Assembly (NCBI RefSeq): GCF_900128895.1
Contig: NZ_FSQW01000001.1
Location: 1,860,001-1,924,000 of the forward strand
Direction of reading: 5' to 3'
DNA: 64,000 nucleotides
Source: Parasphingorhabdus marina DSM 22363
Lineage (GTDB): Bacteria > Pseudomonadota > Alphaproteobacteria > Sphingomonadales > Sphingomonadaceae
The position numbers and the translations under genes were made by a program. Below are positions 42,436-52,306 of this stretch, piece by piece. How positions within the stretch are numbered: position 1 is the stretch's first letter; each line of letters opens with the position of its first letter. Under the pieces are notes generated by a model. It saw only the letters and a program-made list of their open reading frames with translations, made no database searches and had not been told where the DNA came from.

Positions 42436-43383
42436 ATGGAAACACGGTCAAATCATATCCTTGTCGGGGCGATCACCCTGTTGTTGCTCGCTCTGGTGGC
42501 GGCATTTCTGGTCTGGATCGTACGCTTCGGGGACGGTGCAACCAAAGAATATGACATTTTCTTCGCCCAGTCCGTCGGTGGACTGGCACAGGGCACGGGT
42601 GTCACATTTGCGGGTGTTCCTTCGGGGCAGGTGCTGAAGGTTGAGCTCTGGGAAAAAGATCCCGATTTTGTCCGGGTCCGGATCGCGGTCAGTGAAGAGA
42701 CCCCGATTTTACAGGGTACGACGGCGACCATCCAGAGTATCAGCTTCACTGCTCCACCGAATATTCAGCTCGACGGCGCGGTCAAGGATGCGCCGCCGAT
42801 TTCCGAACTGGGCCCCGAGGGTGTGCCAGTCATTCCGACCAAACCTGGTGCGCTCGGCGAGATATTGAACAGTGCCCCGCTGGTGATTGAACGCCTGGCG
42901 ACGCTGACTGACCGGCTGACACTCCTGCTGTCCGATCAAAATCAGGAGTCTATCACCGGTATTTTGCGAAACACTGACAATTTGACAGGGTCACTCGCCA
43001 AGTCTGCGCCTGGACTCGAAGCGCTGATCGCTGAATCGGAGATTACCATTCGCAATGCCGGAGAAACTGCGGCCAAGCTTTCTGCGGTGGCGGACAATGC
43101 CAATGCGTTGCTCGACAATAACGGGCAGCCGCTGGCACGGGATCTGGGCAAGACCCTCCAGGCGGCGGAGCAAAGCATGATTGCGCTCAATACCGTTCTC
43201 GAGGATGTCCGGCCGGGGATGCAGCGGCTGGGGACCAAGACCCTGCCGGAAGTCGATCAGCTCGTGGAGGACATGCAGGCGCTCACCAAGTCCCTGACTT
43301 CGGTGACTGAACGTCTCGATCAGGGCGGCGCTGGATCACTGATATCGGCACCAGCTTTGCCGGATTACGAGCCGGGCAAATAG
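42436..43383 (+). CDS. mlaD: MCE-family lipid-binding protein of the Mla complex
   Basis: Periplasmic, membrane-anchored ring-forming subunit that holds lipid on its way between membranes; 315 residues. One N-terminal helix (about 9-31) is followed by the MCE domain (about 37-115: YDIFFAQSVGGLAQGTGVTFAGVPSGQV, split here). After it comes a long helical tail of heptad character (about 155-300), longer than in E. coli MlaD and like the MCE proteins of alphaproteobacteria and mycobacteria. ATG directly follows a TAG; GGTGGC is its Shine-Dalgarno. Confidence 0.92.
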   Translation: METRSNHILVGAITLLLLALVAAFLVWIVRFGDGATKEYDIFFAQSVGGLAQGTGVTFAGVPSGQVLKVELWEKDPDFVRVRIAVSEETPILQGTTATIQSISFTAPPNIQLDGAVKDAPPISELGPEGVPVIPTKPGALGEILNSAPLVIERLATLTDRLTLLLSDQNQESITGILRNTDNLTGSLAKSAPGLEALIAESEITIRNAGETAAKLSAVADNANALLDNNGQPLARDLGKTLQAAEQSMIALNTVLEDVRPGMQRLGTKTLPEVDQLVEDMQALTKSLTSVTERLDQGGAGSLISAPALPDYEPGK

Positions 43384-43395
43384 GGGAAGAGGATT

Positions 43396-43989
43396 ATGAC
43401 CATCAGCAAATTGCGATCCCTGATTGTGCTCATGGCGGCCGGTTCGCTCAGCGCATGCGTGAGTTTCGGGGCGGCCGATCCGCCGCCCTATCTGCTGTCG
43501 CTGACCCCGGACGCGAAGGATGTTGGCGGGGCAGAGCGCACCGGCATGCAGGAGCAGGCGCTGGTCGTCCGGTTGCCGACATCGCCGCAAAAGCTCAATA
43601 CGCTGCGCGTGCCGGTGCAAACACGCACGACGGGCATTGCCTATCTGAAAGAAGCCGTCTGGGTGGACAAGCCGGCACGTCTGTTTCACGGCCTGCTCAC
43701 GGAAACCATCGCCGCCAAGAATAATCGCCTGATCCTCACTGCGGCGCAGGCGAGCGGGAAAGCCGAACATTATCTGTCGGGTGAACTGGTGAATTTCGGG
43801 CTCGACGGGCCGGCACTGGAAGTCGTGGTGACCTATGATGCGGTCAAGATGAAATCAGGGGAAGCCGTCGGCAAGCGCCGGTTTGAAGCGCGCGAGCCGG
43901 TTTTTGCGGCCGAGGCCGAACCTGTGGGCGATGCGCTCAACAAGGCGGCCAACAAGGTGGTTGACGAGGTCGCGGACTGGGTCGGTTAG
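43396..43989 (+). CDS. ABC-type transport auxiliary lipoprotein (PqiC-like) of the Mla operon
   Basis: A 197-residue lipoprotein with signal MTISKLRSLIVLMAAGSLSAC (lipobox LSAC). The mature domain (PPYLLSLTPDA, VWVDKPARLFHGLLTETIA, YLSGELVNFGLDG) matches the auxiliary component family found with MCE transporters, as PqiC is with PqiB. It probably sits at the outer membrane as the docking end of the MlaD conduit. GGGGAAGAGG precedes its start, 12 bases after mlaD. Confidence 0.87.
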   Translation: MTISKLRSLIVLMAAGSLSACVSFGAADPPPYLLSLTPDAKDVGGAERTGMQEQALVVRLPTSPQKLNTLRVPVQTRTTGIAYLKEAVWVDKPARLFHGLLTETIAAKNNRLILTAAQASGKAEHYLSGELVNFGLDGPALEVVVTYDAVKMKSGEAVGKRRFEAREPVFAAEAEPVGDALNKAANKVVDEVADWVG

Positions 43990-43995
43990 CGCAGC

Positions 43996-45072
43996 TCAGC
44001 CTGCGGGCGGTTCGTTTCCATAAACAAAACCCTCGGGATCAGGCCAGTTCATTGAAGTCGCGGCCATTACCCGGAAAAGCCGTCCCATTTCATCGACATG
44101 GGTCAGACGGTGGCACGCGGCCTCGACCGCTTCCTTCTGGTCCGGTCGGGCATCGATCAACGCCCTGGCCCGCTGTTCAATACCCAAGGATTTCAGCCAT
44201 TGACCCTGTTCCGCCGGCCCGTGCACAGAAAGCAGGCGCGTGCGGGCGATATTGGCGAGGACATGAAAGTCGACATGCGCCGTCAGATCGCTTTCGCCAG
44301 GACTGTCGAACGGGCTGACGGGCATATGCCCTTTGACTGCCTGCAACGTGCTGCCGGTTCCGGGCCGATCATGGCCATAGTCGATGATCAGCATCGCGCC
44401 GCCCTGTGTGGCCAGTCGGCCGGACAATTCCCCCAGCACCCGAACGCTTTCGGGAGAGGATTCCAGGATGGTACCGGCAGGAAACTGCTTTTTTGATGTG
44501 GCAACAGGGCTTTCCGCGATCAGTTTGCCAGGAACGGCCACAAATTTGTTGCGGTCGCGCGCGACCATGTTCTGACGCCAGCCATGCTCGGTGAGAACAT
44601 GCTGCTCGATCGGCAGGGCATCAAAAAACTCATTGGCGACAACAAACAGCGGGCCGGTGTCAGGCAGGTTCGCCAGATCTTCATGCCAGTGCGCTTCGGG
44701 TACCAGCTCTGCCTGTTTTGTTTTCAGGGCAGGGCTCGTTTCCACCAGATGCATGTCCGGCTGTAATCCAAATCTGGCCATGGCTCGTCTTGCGTCAGCG
44801 GCCAGCGTGCCGCGTCCAGGGCCCAGTTCAACATAGTGGATCGGGTCAGGTTTCCCGGCACGTAACCAGCTGTCTGCCAGCCAGATACCAATCAGCTCAC
44901 CGAACATCTGGCTGATTTCCGGCGCTGTGACAAAGTCACCGGCTTCTCCCAGCGGATCGCGCGAACCGTAATAGTGGGCATTGGCAACAGCCATATATTC
45001 GCCCAGCGAAATCGGACCGTTTTGGGCGATCCGGACCGCCAGAATATGGGCTGCCGTGTCGCCGTCAGGCAA
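43996..45072 (-). CDS. SAM-dependent methyltransferase of the MidA/NDUFAF7 family
   Basis: A 358-residue class I methyltransferase of the DUF185 family. Family landmarks: [23 protein letters not shown] (split here), [18 protein letters not shown] (SAM-binding GPGRGTL), [18 protein letters not shown] and [22 protein letters not shown]. The mitochondrial homologue NDUFAF7 methylates an arginine of a complex I subunit during assembly; the same role here is an inference. Its start overlaps the end of lgt by eight bases. Confidence 0.9.
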   Translation of the reverse strand: MPDGDTAAHILAVRIAQNGPISLGEYMAVANAHYYGSRDPLGEAGDFVTAPEISQMFGELIGIWLADSWLRAGKPDPIHYVELGPGRGTLAADARRAMARFGLQPDMHLVETSPALKTKQAELVPEAHWHEDLANLPDTGPLFVVANEFFDALPIEQHVLTEHGWRQNMVARDRNKFVAVPGKLIAESPVATSKKQFPAGTILESSPESVRVLGELSGRLATQGGAMLIIDYGHDRPGTGSTLQAVKGHMPVSPFDSPGESDLTAHVDFHVLANIARTRLLSVHGPAEQGQWLKSLGIEQRARALIDARPDQKEAVEAACHRLTHVDEMGRLFRVMAATSMNWPDPEGFVYGNEPPAG

Positions 45073-45925
45073 CGGATTTGTCTCCGCCTTCCGGTTCGAT
45101 ACGCACCCGGCGGCCCCTGGCGGTGATCACCAGCCAGGTACCGAGCAGGATCATGGGTACGGTCAGTGTCTGCCCCATGGTCAGGCCCCAGCTGAGATCT
45201 TCCAGTCCGGCATCCGGCTGGCGGAAAAACTCGACCGTGAACCGGCTCAGTCCATAGACCAGGAGACCGGTGCCAACCAGCTTGCCCGGATGATAACGGG
45301 CATCGGTTTTCCAGAATAACAGCGAGGTGATGATGAAATAGAGAATGCCTTCCAGACCCGCTTCGTAAAGCTGACTGGGGTGGCGCGCAACTTCGCCGCC
45401 CATCGGGAAAATGATTGCCCAGGGAACTTCGGTAGCCCGGCCCCAGAGCTCGCCATTGACGAAATTGGCCAGCCGTCCAAACAACAGGCCGAACGGAATG
45501 ACGCAGGCGACATAGTCGCAAACGCGGAGAAAACTGAGCTTCTCCTTGCGCGAAATCCACCAGATCGCGAGTACGACACCAAGAACGCCTCCATGGAGTG
45601 ACATGCCGCCCTGCCAGACTTTGAAGATGTCGGCCGGACTGGACAATATGGACGGTTGATAGAAGAACACATAGCCCAGCCGGCCGCCGATGATGATGCC
45701 CAATGTGGCCCAGAAGATCATGTCATCCGCATGCCGGCGGGCCAGCGGGGCTCCCGGCTGGACGATGAGTTTCGTCATGTACCAATAGCCGATGATGATA
45801 CCGGCGAGATAGGCGAGGGAATACCATTTCAGCTGGAAAAATCCGAGATCGAGAGCGTTCGGAGACAGGCCCAGCTCCTCAAATCGCACAAATTGGCTGG
45901 CGCTGGACAGAATAATGTCAATCAA
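45065..45925 (-). CDS. lgt: Prolipoprotein diacylglyceryl transferase
   Basis: Attaches diacylglycerol to the lipobox cysteine of lipoprotein precursors at the inner membrane; 286 residues, seven helices. Signature [21 protein letters not shown] near residue 148, essential His-Gly region [12 protein letters not shown] near 110, and [12 protein letters not shown]. The start is TTG at 45925 behind GGGGAAAAGAG; no ATG is available nearby. It serves the many lipoproteins of this window and is transcribed with the midA-like gene. Confidence 0.95.
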   Translation of the reverse strand: MIDIILSSASQFVRFEELGLSPNALDLGFFQLKWYSLAYLAGIIIGYWYMTKLIVQPGAPLARRHADDMIFWATLGIIIGGRLGYVFFYQPSILSSPADIFKVWQGGMSLHGGVLGVVLAIWWISRKEKLSFLRVCDYVACVIPFGLLFGRLANFVNGELWGRATEVPWAIIFPMGGEVARHPSQLYEAGLEGILYFIITSLLFWKTDARYHPGKLVGTGLLVYGLSRFTVEFFRQPDAGLEDLSWGLTMGQTLTVPMILLGTWLVITARGRRVRIEPEGGDKSVA

Positions 45926-45963
45926 CTCTTTTCCCCGTTCGGTTTCGTCGTATATGGCATAGG

Positions 45964-45991
45964 CATATAAAGGGAAATTCCCCTATACCAA
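45964..45991 (-). promoter_or_regulatory. Candidate lgt promoter with palindrome in the spacer
   Basis: On the minus strand TTGGTA (45991-45986), a 16-base spacer and TATATG (45969-45964). The spacer contains the 11-base palindrome GGGAA-A-TTCCC (45972-45982), a possible operator. The same region must hold the start of the divergent acyl-CoA synthetase transcript. Confidence 0.35.
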
Positions 45992-46028
45992 GAGGGAATG
46001 ACACAGAAGACTACGGGAGAATGCGGAA

Positions 46029-47735
46029 ATGCCATCGGAACTGGATCTGAAGATACGCGAAACACTGACCGCGCTGACGGCGCCTGGACAGTTGCTGGAG
46101 CTGGACAGCGTCGAGAAATTTGGCGTGGATCTTCCGATCTTCAAGAACGCCCCGCAAAATGTCGCGGATTTTCTAACCTATTTCTGCCACCAGCATGCCG
46201 ACAAGGAGTTTCTCGTTGATGGTGATATCCGCCTGACATTCGGGGAAACCTATGCTGCGGCCCGCACGCTCGCAGGCGGTCTTGTCGAAGGTTATGGTGT
46301 GAAGAAGGGGGACCGGATCGGCATCGCGGCCCGCAATTCAGCCAACTGGATCATTCTCGACATGGCCATCACCTTGGCCGGCGGGATTAGCACCAAACTC
46401 AACGGCTGGTGGCAGGGTGACGAACTCGCCGACGGGATTGAGGATGTTTCCTGTTCGCTGGTCTTCGCTGATCCGCAACGTGCCGCCCGGCTGAGCGATC
46501 TTGACCGCGATACCGGTGCGAAACTGCTCATCTTCGAACATGATCAGATGCCGCTTGAGGGGTTGAAAGTTGTAATGGCCAATGGCGGTAGCGCCGAAAC
46601 GCCGATGCCGGAAATTACTCCGGAGGACAATGCAACCATCCTCTTTACCTCAGGTTCAACCGGTCGCTCCAAGGGGGCCTATGCCGAACACCGCGCAGTT
46701 GTTCAGGGCGCGATGAGCTTTGTGGGTGCCTTTGCCGTGATGGTACAAATCATGGAAGAAGCCGGAACCATGCCGGATATCCAGCCAACCGCCATGGTGG
46801 CTGTGCCATTGTTTCATGTCACCGCATCGGTGCCACTGGTGCTGGTCAGCTATGCCATCGGCCGCAAGCTGGTGATGCTCAACAAATGGGATGCCGAAGC
46901 GGCGATGAAGCTGATCGAAAAGGAAAAAGTCACCTATTTCGTTGGTGTGCCACTGATGAGCATGGAAATTTATTCGCATCCCAATCTCAAGGATTATGAT
47001 CTCAGCACCTGTGTCTCGATGGCCGCCGGCGGGGCGCCGCGTCCGGTCGAACATGTGAAACGAATCAAGGAAGCGATGGGGGAAGGGTTCCCGATCATTG
47101 GATATGGTCTGACCGAAACCAACGGAGTGGGCTGTTCCAACCAGAATGAAAATTATCTGGCGCATCCCGACAGCACCGGACGGGCCACGCCGCCGATCGT
47201 CGACGTTGCGATCCTGGATGATGACGGCAACCAGATGCCGAAGGGCGAGCGCGGCGAGGTGTGCATCCGGACGGCTGCCAATTTCACCGGCTACTGGAAT
47301 AACGAACAGGCGACAAAAGAGGCCTTCACTGACGATGGCTATTTCCGCACAGGTGATATCGGCTATTTCGACGAAGAGGCCTATCTCTACATTGTCGATC
47401 GCAAGAAAGAGATCATCATCCGCGGCGGCGAGAATATCAGCTGCCAGGAAGTGGAAGATGCCATCTATTCCAACAAATCGATCGCGGAAGCCTGTATTTT
47501 CGGCGTGGAAGACGAACGATTTGGCGAAGTGCCGGCGCTGGTCTATCATGTAAAGGATGGTCACAGCCTGTCGCAGGACGAGCTGCTCGACTATCTGAAA
47601 GACAAGCTCGCACCGTTCAAGATGCCAGTACATATCTGGCAATATGACGAGCCGCTGCCGAAGCTTGGAACGGCGAAAATCGCCAAGATCGTGCTTGCCA
47701 AAAAGCACCGTGAAATGCTTGCAGAAACCGGATGA
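46029..47735 (+). CDS. Acyl-CoA synthetase/AMP-dependent ligase
   Basis: A 568-residue ANL-superfamily enzyme that activates a carboxylic acid as adenylate and then thioester. P-loop TILFTSGSTGRSKGAYAEHRA near 205, IIGYGLTETNGVG near 357, GYFRTGDIGYFDEEAYLYIVDRKKEIIIRGGENIS (split here) and the catalytic lysine in LPKLGTAKIAK near the C-terminus. Closest in feel to long/medium-chain fatty-acid ligases; substrate unknown. GGGAGAATGCGGAA precedes the ATG. Its stop overlaps the glnD start as ATGA. Confidence 0.92.
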   Translation: MPSELDLKIRETLTALTAPGQLLELDSVEKFGVDLPIFKNAPQNVADFLTYFCHQHADKEFLVDGDIRLTFGETYAAARTLAGGLVEGYGVKKGDRIGIAARNSANWIILDMAITLAGGISTKLNGWWQGDELADGIEDVSCSLVFADPQRAARLSDLDRDTGAKLLIFEHDQMPLEGLKVVMANGGSAETPMPEITPEDNATILFTSGSTGRSKGAYAEHRAVVQGAMSFVGAFAVMVQIMEEAGTMPDIQPTAMVAVPLFHVTASVPLVLVSYAIGRKLVMLNKWDAEAAMKLIEKEKVTYFVGVPLMSMEIYSHPNLKDYDLSTCVSMAAGGAPRPVEHVKRIKEAMGEGFPIIGYGLTETNGVGCSNQNENYLAHPDSTGRATPPIVDVAILDDDGNQMPKGERGEVCIRTAANFTGYWNNEQATKEAFTDDGYFRTGDIGYFDEEAYLYIVDRKKEIIIRGGENISCQEVEDAIYSNKSIAEACIFGVEDERFGEVPALVYHVKDGHSLSQDELLDYLKDKLAPFKMPVHIWQYDEPLPKLGTAKIAKIVLAKKHREMLAETG

Positions 47736-50515
47736 ACATACGCGCTGATATCCCCAAACCCGTCGCAGAACCTGGCACCCGGGTTGTACGGCAAAGGGAT
47801 GTCATCAATCGCCGGGCCCTGGCGGACACGATTGAAGACCTGATCGCCGAAGACGGTATCGCAAAGGCGCGCAGCAAAATCCTTCCGCTTTTGCAGGAGG
47901 CGCTTGCGAGCGGTCGGGCGGAAATCAGCCGGCGGTTACTGGAAAAGCCCTCGGCAGGCCATGAAGCCGCGGCGGCGCAGTCCTTTCTGGTCGACCAGCT
48001 GGTCCGGCTGATCCATGATATCGCGGTGCGCCACCAATATCCGGTAAACAATCCCTCTGCCGGCGAGCGGATCACGGTGATGGCCGTTGGTGGCTATGGC
48101 CGCGGCGAAATGGCGCCGCACAGTGACGTCGACATCGCCTTCATCACGCCATTCAAACAGACCAGCTGGACCGAGCAGGCTATTGAAGCCATGCTCTACT
48201 GGCTCTGGGATCTGGGCTTTAAGGTTGGCCAGAGCAGCCGGTCGATCGATGAAATGGTCCGGATGGCCAAGGAAGATTTGTCCATCCGCACCGCGCTTCT
48301 TGAAGGGCGTTATATCTGGGGGGATACCGACGTTTATGAAGAAGCGAAAATGCGCTTCTATGCGGATGTGGTTTCCGGAACCCAGAGCAGCTTTGTCGCG
48401 GAAAAGCTGGCCGAACGGGATGCGCGGCACCTGCGGATGGGGGACAGCCGCTATGTTGTGGAACCCAATGTCAAGGAAGGCAAGGGCGGTCTCAGGGATC
48501 TGCAGACGCTCTACTGGATCGGCAAATATATTCACCGGGTGTCCTCTGCCGAGGAGCTGGTCGATGTCGGCCTGCTGACTACGGACGAATTCAAACGGTT
48601 CCGCAAGGCCGCCAATTTTCTCTGGGCCGTTCGCTGTCACATGCACGATATAACCGGCCGGTGCGAAGACCGTCTGACTTTTGACCTGCAGCCCGAAATT
48701 GCCCGCCGAATGCGCTTTGCCGAACGGACCGGCAAGTCCGCCGTCGAGCGGTTCATGCAATATTATTTTCTCAACGCGAAGGTGGTCGGGAATCTGACCG
48801 GCGTGTTTCTCGCCCATCTGGATGAAACGCACAATGCCGGTGTGCGCCGGTTCATTCCCAATATCACCCGGCGTCCGAAAAAACTGAAAGGTTTCACCCT
48901 TGATCGGGGGCGGCTGGCGCTGCCTGACGAGGAATTTTTCTCCCGTGATCCGGTCCGTCTGATCGAGATGTTCGCGCTGGCCGACAAGCATGAGCTGGAG
49001 ATTCATCCGCTGGCAATGCGTGCCGCGCGGCGGGATGCCAAGCTGATCACCAACAAGGTGCGCAAGGACCGGCGCGCCAATCAGCTGTTTCTCGATGTGC
49101 TCTGCTCTCCCCGCGATCCGGAACTGGTGCTGCGCTGGATGAACGAAGCCTCGATTTTTGGCCGCTTCATTCCCGATTTCGGCCGCGTCGTGGCCCAGAT
49201 GCAGTTCGACATGTATCATCACTATACGGTGGACGAGCACAGTATTCGGGCGATCGGCCTGCTCGCCAAAATCGGTGCGGGTGCGTTGGCGGACGATCAT
49301 CCGAACTCGACCGAGACCATGAAGAAGTTGCAGAATCGCCGCGTTTTGTTTGTGGCGACCTTGTTGCACGACATTGCCAAGGGCAGGGGCGGTGATCACA
49401 GTGTTCTCGGCGCCGAAGTCGCATTGAAACTGTGCCCGCGCCTCGGCTTGCAGCCGCATGAAACCGAACTGGTATCCTGGCTGGTTCGTCATCATTTGCT
49501 GATGTCCGCCATGGCTTTCAAGCGGGACCTGTCCGATTTCAAGACCATTCAGGATTTCGTCAGTCAGGTTAAAAGCATCGAACGGCTGCGGTTGCTGACG
49601 GTCCTGACAGTGGTGGATATTCGAGCCGTCGGTCCAGGTGTCTGGAACAGCTGGAAACGCCAGTTGCTGACCGATCTTTTCGAATCTTCGGAGGAGATGC
49701 TGAGACTGGGTCACAAACAGCGCGGCCGGGATGAACGCATCCTCGAGAAAAAGACCGCGCTTCAAGATGGTTTGAAACTGAGCAAAGCGAAATTTACCAA
49801 ACTTTCCAAACGCTTGCCGGATCCCTACTGGATCGCGGAACCGGACGACATCATCGCTCACAATGCGCGACTGATGCTGAAGGCGGGTGAGGACAATCTT
49901 GCCATTGCTGCAGAAGCCTATCCCGAACGGGGCGCCACGCTGGTGACAATCTATGCGGCGGATCATCCCGGCCTGTTCTATCGCATTGCCGGCGGGATCC
50001 ATGTTGCCGGCGGCAATATTATCGACGCGCGGATCCACACCACCCGCGACGGCATGGCGCTGGACAATTTCCTGGTCCAGGATCAGAACGGCAAGCCATT
50101 TGCGGATGAGCGCCAGCTGGAACGACTGCAAAAGGCGGTCGAGGATGCGCTGGCGAACCGCAACAAATTGTCGGTCAAGCTGGATGCCCGGCCAATGGCC
50201 CATTCCCGCGCCGGGGCATTCAAGATCACACCGGTGGCGATGGTGGACAATGACGCATCCAACCGGTTCACCGTGATCGAAGTCAATGCCCAGGACCGGC
50301 CAGCGCTGCTGAACGAGCTCGCCTACGCCCTGTTTGAGTCAAAAGTGACGGTGCACAGCGCCCATATCGCGACCTATGGCGAGCGAGCTGTTGATACCTT
50401 TTACATTACCGACCTGCTCGGTGGGAAAATCACCAACACCACGCGGCTCAACAATCTCAAAAAGAAACTGACTGCTGCTGCACAGAGCGAAAAGAGCATG
50501 AAGAAGGCGAGTTAG
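47732..50515 (+). CDS. glnD: [Protein-PII] uridylyltransferase/uridylyl-removing enzyme
   Basis: Glutamine sensor that uridylylates PII proteins when nitrogen is short and removes UMP when it is plentiful; 927 residues with all four domains. Nucleotidyltransferase motif VGGYGRGEMAPHSDVDIAF near residues 118-136, a linker, HD domain VATLLHDIAKGRGGDHS near 545, and two ACT domains (GATLVTIYAADHPGLFYRIAGG near 730; FTVIEVNAQDRPALLNELAYAL near 848; both split here). Downstream it is convergent with the DUF177 gene (4-base overlap). Confidence 0.96.
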   Translation: MNIRADIPKPVAEPGTRVVRQRDVINRRALADTIEDLIAEDGIAKARSKILPLLQEALASGRAEISRRLLEKPSAGHEAAAAQSFLVDQLVRLIHDIAVRHQYPVNNPSAGERITVMAVGGYGRGEMAPHSDVDIAFITPFKQTSWTEQAIEAMLYWLWDLGFKVGQSSRSIDEMVRMAKEDLSIRTALLEGRYIWGDTDVYEEAKMRFYADVVSGTQSSFVAEKLAERDARHLRMGDSRYVVEPNVKEGKGGLRDLQTLYWIGKYIHRVSSAEELVDVGLLTTDEFKRFRKAANFLWAVRCHMHDITGRCEDRLTFDLQPEIARRMRFAERTGKSAVERFMQYYFLNAKVVGNLTGVFLAHLDETHNAGVRRFIPNITRRPKKLKGFTLDRGRLALPDEEFFSRDPVRLIEMFALADKHELEIHPLAMRAARRDAKLITNKVRKDRRANQLFLDVLCSPRDPELVLRWMNEASIFGRFIPDFGRVVAQMQFDMYHHYTVDEHSIRAIGLLAKIGAGALADDHPNSTETMKKLQNRRVLFVATLLHDIAKGRGGDHSVLGAEVALKLCPRLGLQPHETELVSWLVRHHLLMSAMAFKRDLSDFKTIQDFVSQVKSIERLRLLTVLTVVDIRAVGPGVWNSWKRQLLTDLFESSEEMLRLGHKQRGRDERILEKKTALQDGLKLSKAKFTKLSKRLPDPYWIAEPDDIIAHNARLMLKAGEDNLAIAAEAYPERGATLVTIYAADHPGLFYRIAGGIHVAGGNIIDARIHTTRDGMALDNFLVQDQNGKPFADERQLERLQKAVEDALANRNKLSVKLDARPMAHSRAGAFKITPVAMVDNDASNRFTVIEVNAQDRPALLNELAYALFESKVTVHSAHIATYGERAVDTFYITDLLGGKITNTTRLNNLKKKLTAAAQSEKSMKKAS

Positions 50516-51048
50516 CCGAGCTTGTCCTTGAGCGCGGCAAGCGCGGCAAACGGGCCGGCTTCCTCTTCCGTTTTGAGATCACGGGAGCCGCGAACCTTGT
50601 CGGCATTGGGCCCCTCGGGATAGGGATCAAGCGCCAGATAAAGCGTTTGCGCCAGCGCTTCGCCAATATCGATACGGTTATCCGAATATTCGAGAATGTC
50701 GCAGTCATCCGACTCCAGCTCCACTTCCGGTTCTTCTTCTCCGCCATCGTCTCCTTTTGCCGGGACAAACGAGATGGCAAAGTCTTCGGATATGGTAACG
50801 GGGAAATCTTCTCCGCTGATGGCGCAAGACTGTGTCAGGCGAGATTGAAGTGCTCCGGTGAGGCTCAGTTGATCCGACTCGGCACGAAGGTCATAAGTGG
50901 CTTCGAGAGACTTGATCCCGGGCAAATCAAACCGCCGGGCCAAAGCGGCACATTCTTCTTCACTCGCAGATACTTGCGCCGAGATGGGGGCATCCCCAAG
51001 GTCAGAAAGCTTCACAATTCGGGAGAATTCAGGCGGATGTTCGGTCAT
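50512..51048 (-). CDS. DUF177 (YceD-family) protein
   Basis: A 178-residue protein of the YceD/DUF177 family, linked in bacteria and plastids to 23S rRNA and ribosome assembly. Visible marks are LEATYDLRAESDQLSLTGAL, LTQSCAISGEDFPVTISEDFAISF (the Cys of the family; split here) and the acidic loop before DILEYSDNRIDIGEALAQTLYLALDPYP. In many bacteria it precedes rpmF, but rpmF is not adjacent here. Its start overlaps the stop of the CBP3 chaperone gene by four bases. Confidence 0.9.
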   Translation of the reverse strand: MTEHPPEFSRIVKLSDLGDAPISAQVSASEEECAALARRFDLPGIKSLEATYDLRAESDQLSLTGALQSRLTQSCAISGEDFPVTISEDFAISFVPAKGDDGGEEEPEVELESDDCDILEYSDNRIDIGEALAQTLYLALDPYPEGPNADKVRGSRDLKTEEEAGPFAALAALKDKLG

Positions 51049-51575
51049 GCGGGCAAGGCCTCGGGAATGTCGCCAGCCAGAACACTGTTGATCTGACGGG
51101 TCGCGAGCTGGTCATGAAACTGGCGCAATCCGGCGATTGTGAAGGCCAATTCTTCCGCACCGGGAGCTTCGTCACGATAAAGATTTCGGGTCAGTACCTC
51201 TTCCAGCTGCTGCCGGCCGGCAAAGGCATCGCGATAAGCACCCAGTCGCCCGCCGAGAGCGCCCATCATCTTGCCGACATGCTTGCCCACGACCATGTCC
51301 CCAATGCCGATCTGACGCAGCTGACCGTCCATGTCCCGGACGAAATGCTCGGTCAGCCAGGCGGTTTGCTGTTCCGTATCACTGTCCTTTTCAAGACGAA
51401 GCAGGACCAGGCTGAAAATGGCGGCGATCATGTCAAACCGCCCGTCCAGCGAGTCCGGTACACCGCCGTTTTCGTACCATCCGGGTCGACGGCCTTCGCC
51501 GATGATCGCCTCGTAGAGCGGCTGCATCACGATATTCGGGTTTTCGCGGGAGAATAATCTGGTCAGCAGGGACAT
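51045..51575 (-). CDS. Ubiquinol-cytochrome c chaperone (CBP3 family)
   Basis: A 176-residue assembly factor for the cytochrome bc1 complex, homologous to mitochondrial CBP3/UQCC1. Starting at 51575 it reads MSLLTRLFSRENPNIVMQPLYEAIIGEGRRPGWYENGGVPDSLDGRFDMIAAI (in part), the expected opening; then HFVRDMDGQLRQIGIGDMVVGKHVGKMM and LGAYRDAF. The frame stays open upstream but is not conserved there. Operon with DUF177. The presence of this gene supports an alphaproteobacterial host. Confidence 0.92.
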   Translation of the reverse strand: MSLLTRLFSRENPNIVMQPLYEAIIGEGRRPGWYENGGVPDSLDGRFDMIAAIFSLVLLRLEKDSDTEQQTAWLTEHFVRDMDGQLRQIGIGDMVVGKHVGKMMGALGGRLGAYRDAFAGRQQLEEVLTRNLYRDEAPGAEELAFTIAGLRQFHDQLATRQINSVLAGDIPEALPA

Positions 51576-51773
51576 GTTTTCAAACGGGCTTTCAAAAGCT
51601 GTTGCGGTCTGTATTTCCGGAGAAATGCCCCGGTTGACGGACAAAATGTGACGGATCGTGTTAAGTCTGTGTACAGGGCATATTGATATTTGTCGTGCGA
51701 GATGCAATGGGCTTTTGGGAAATTGATCCGTATGCCCGGAAATGCAATTTGTCTCTGCTGGAGAATATGACTG

Positions 51774-52268
51774 ATGAATAGCCAAACTGCCGGAACTTTG
51801 AAAGCCCGCCTGACGCTGGTCGGACTTGTTGCCGGAAGCCTGGCGCTTGCCGGCTGCTCGCAGGTGCGCGGGCATCAGGGCTATATCGTTGATCCGGTAC
51901 TGACCTCGGCGATTCAGCCGGGTGTCGACAATCGCCAATCGGTGGAGGCAACACTGGGTCGCCCGACGTTCGCTGGCCAGTTTGAAGATCGCGTCTGGTA
52001 TTATGTGTCCCGCGATACCCGGCAATATGCGTTCAACTCGCCACGGCCCAAGGATCAGCTGGTGATGCGTGTGCAGTTTGATGAAGCCGGCAATGTCACA
52101 TCCGTTGACCGGACAGGTCTGGAACTGGCTGTCAATATTACGCCTGATGGAGACACAACTCCGACGCTCGGACGTGAGCGGTCCTTTTTCCAGGAGCTGT
52201 TTGGCAATATTGGTGCTGTGGGCGCACCGGGAGCAACCGGTCAGAGCAACGACCGAACCCGTCCGTAA
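51774..52268 (+). CDS. bamE: BamE/SmpA-type outer-membrane lipoprotein
   Basis: A 164-residue lipoprotein: signal with hydrophobic LTLVGLVAGSLALAGC (lipobox LAGC). The BamE core reads GYIVDPVLTSAIQPGVDNRQSVEATLGRPT and WYYVSRDT followed by LVMRVQFDEAGNVTSVD (split here). BamE supports the BAM machine that inserts barrels in the outer membrane. The C-terminal tail of about 50 residues (TLGRERSFFQELFGNIGAVG) is the longer alphaproteobacterial version. Divergent from the CBP3 chaperone gene. Confidence 0.9.
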   Translation: MNSQTAGTLKARLTLVGLVAGSLALAGCSQVRGHQGYIVDPVLTSAIQPGVDNRQSVEATLGRPTFAGQFEDRVWYYVSRDTRQYAFNSPRPKDQLVMRVQFDEAGNVTSVDRTGLELAVNITPDGDTTPTLGRERSFFQELFGNIGAVGAPGATGQSNDRTRP

Positions 52269-52306
52269 TCATTGCTCGCCGGAAGGCTGGCCTAAGTTCA
52301 ATTCAT

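Noticed and set aside
47936-50203. A 755-codon open frame on the minus strand opposite glnD
   Set aside because: It lies wholly inside glnD, whose domains are all conserved; the antisense product is rich in His/Gln/Arg with no family signature and reflects GC-biased third positions.
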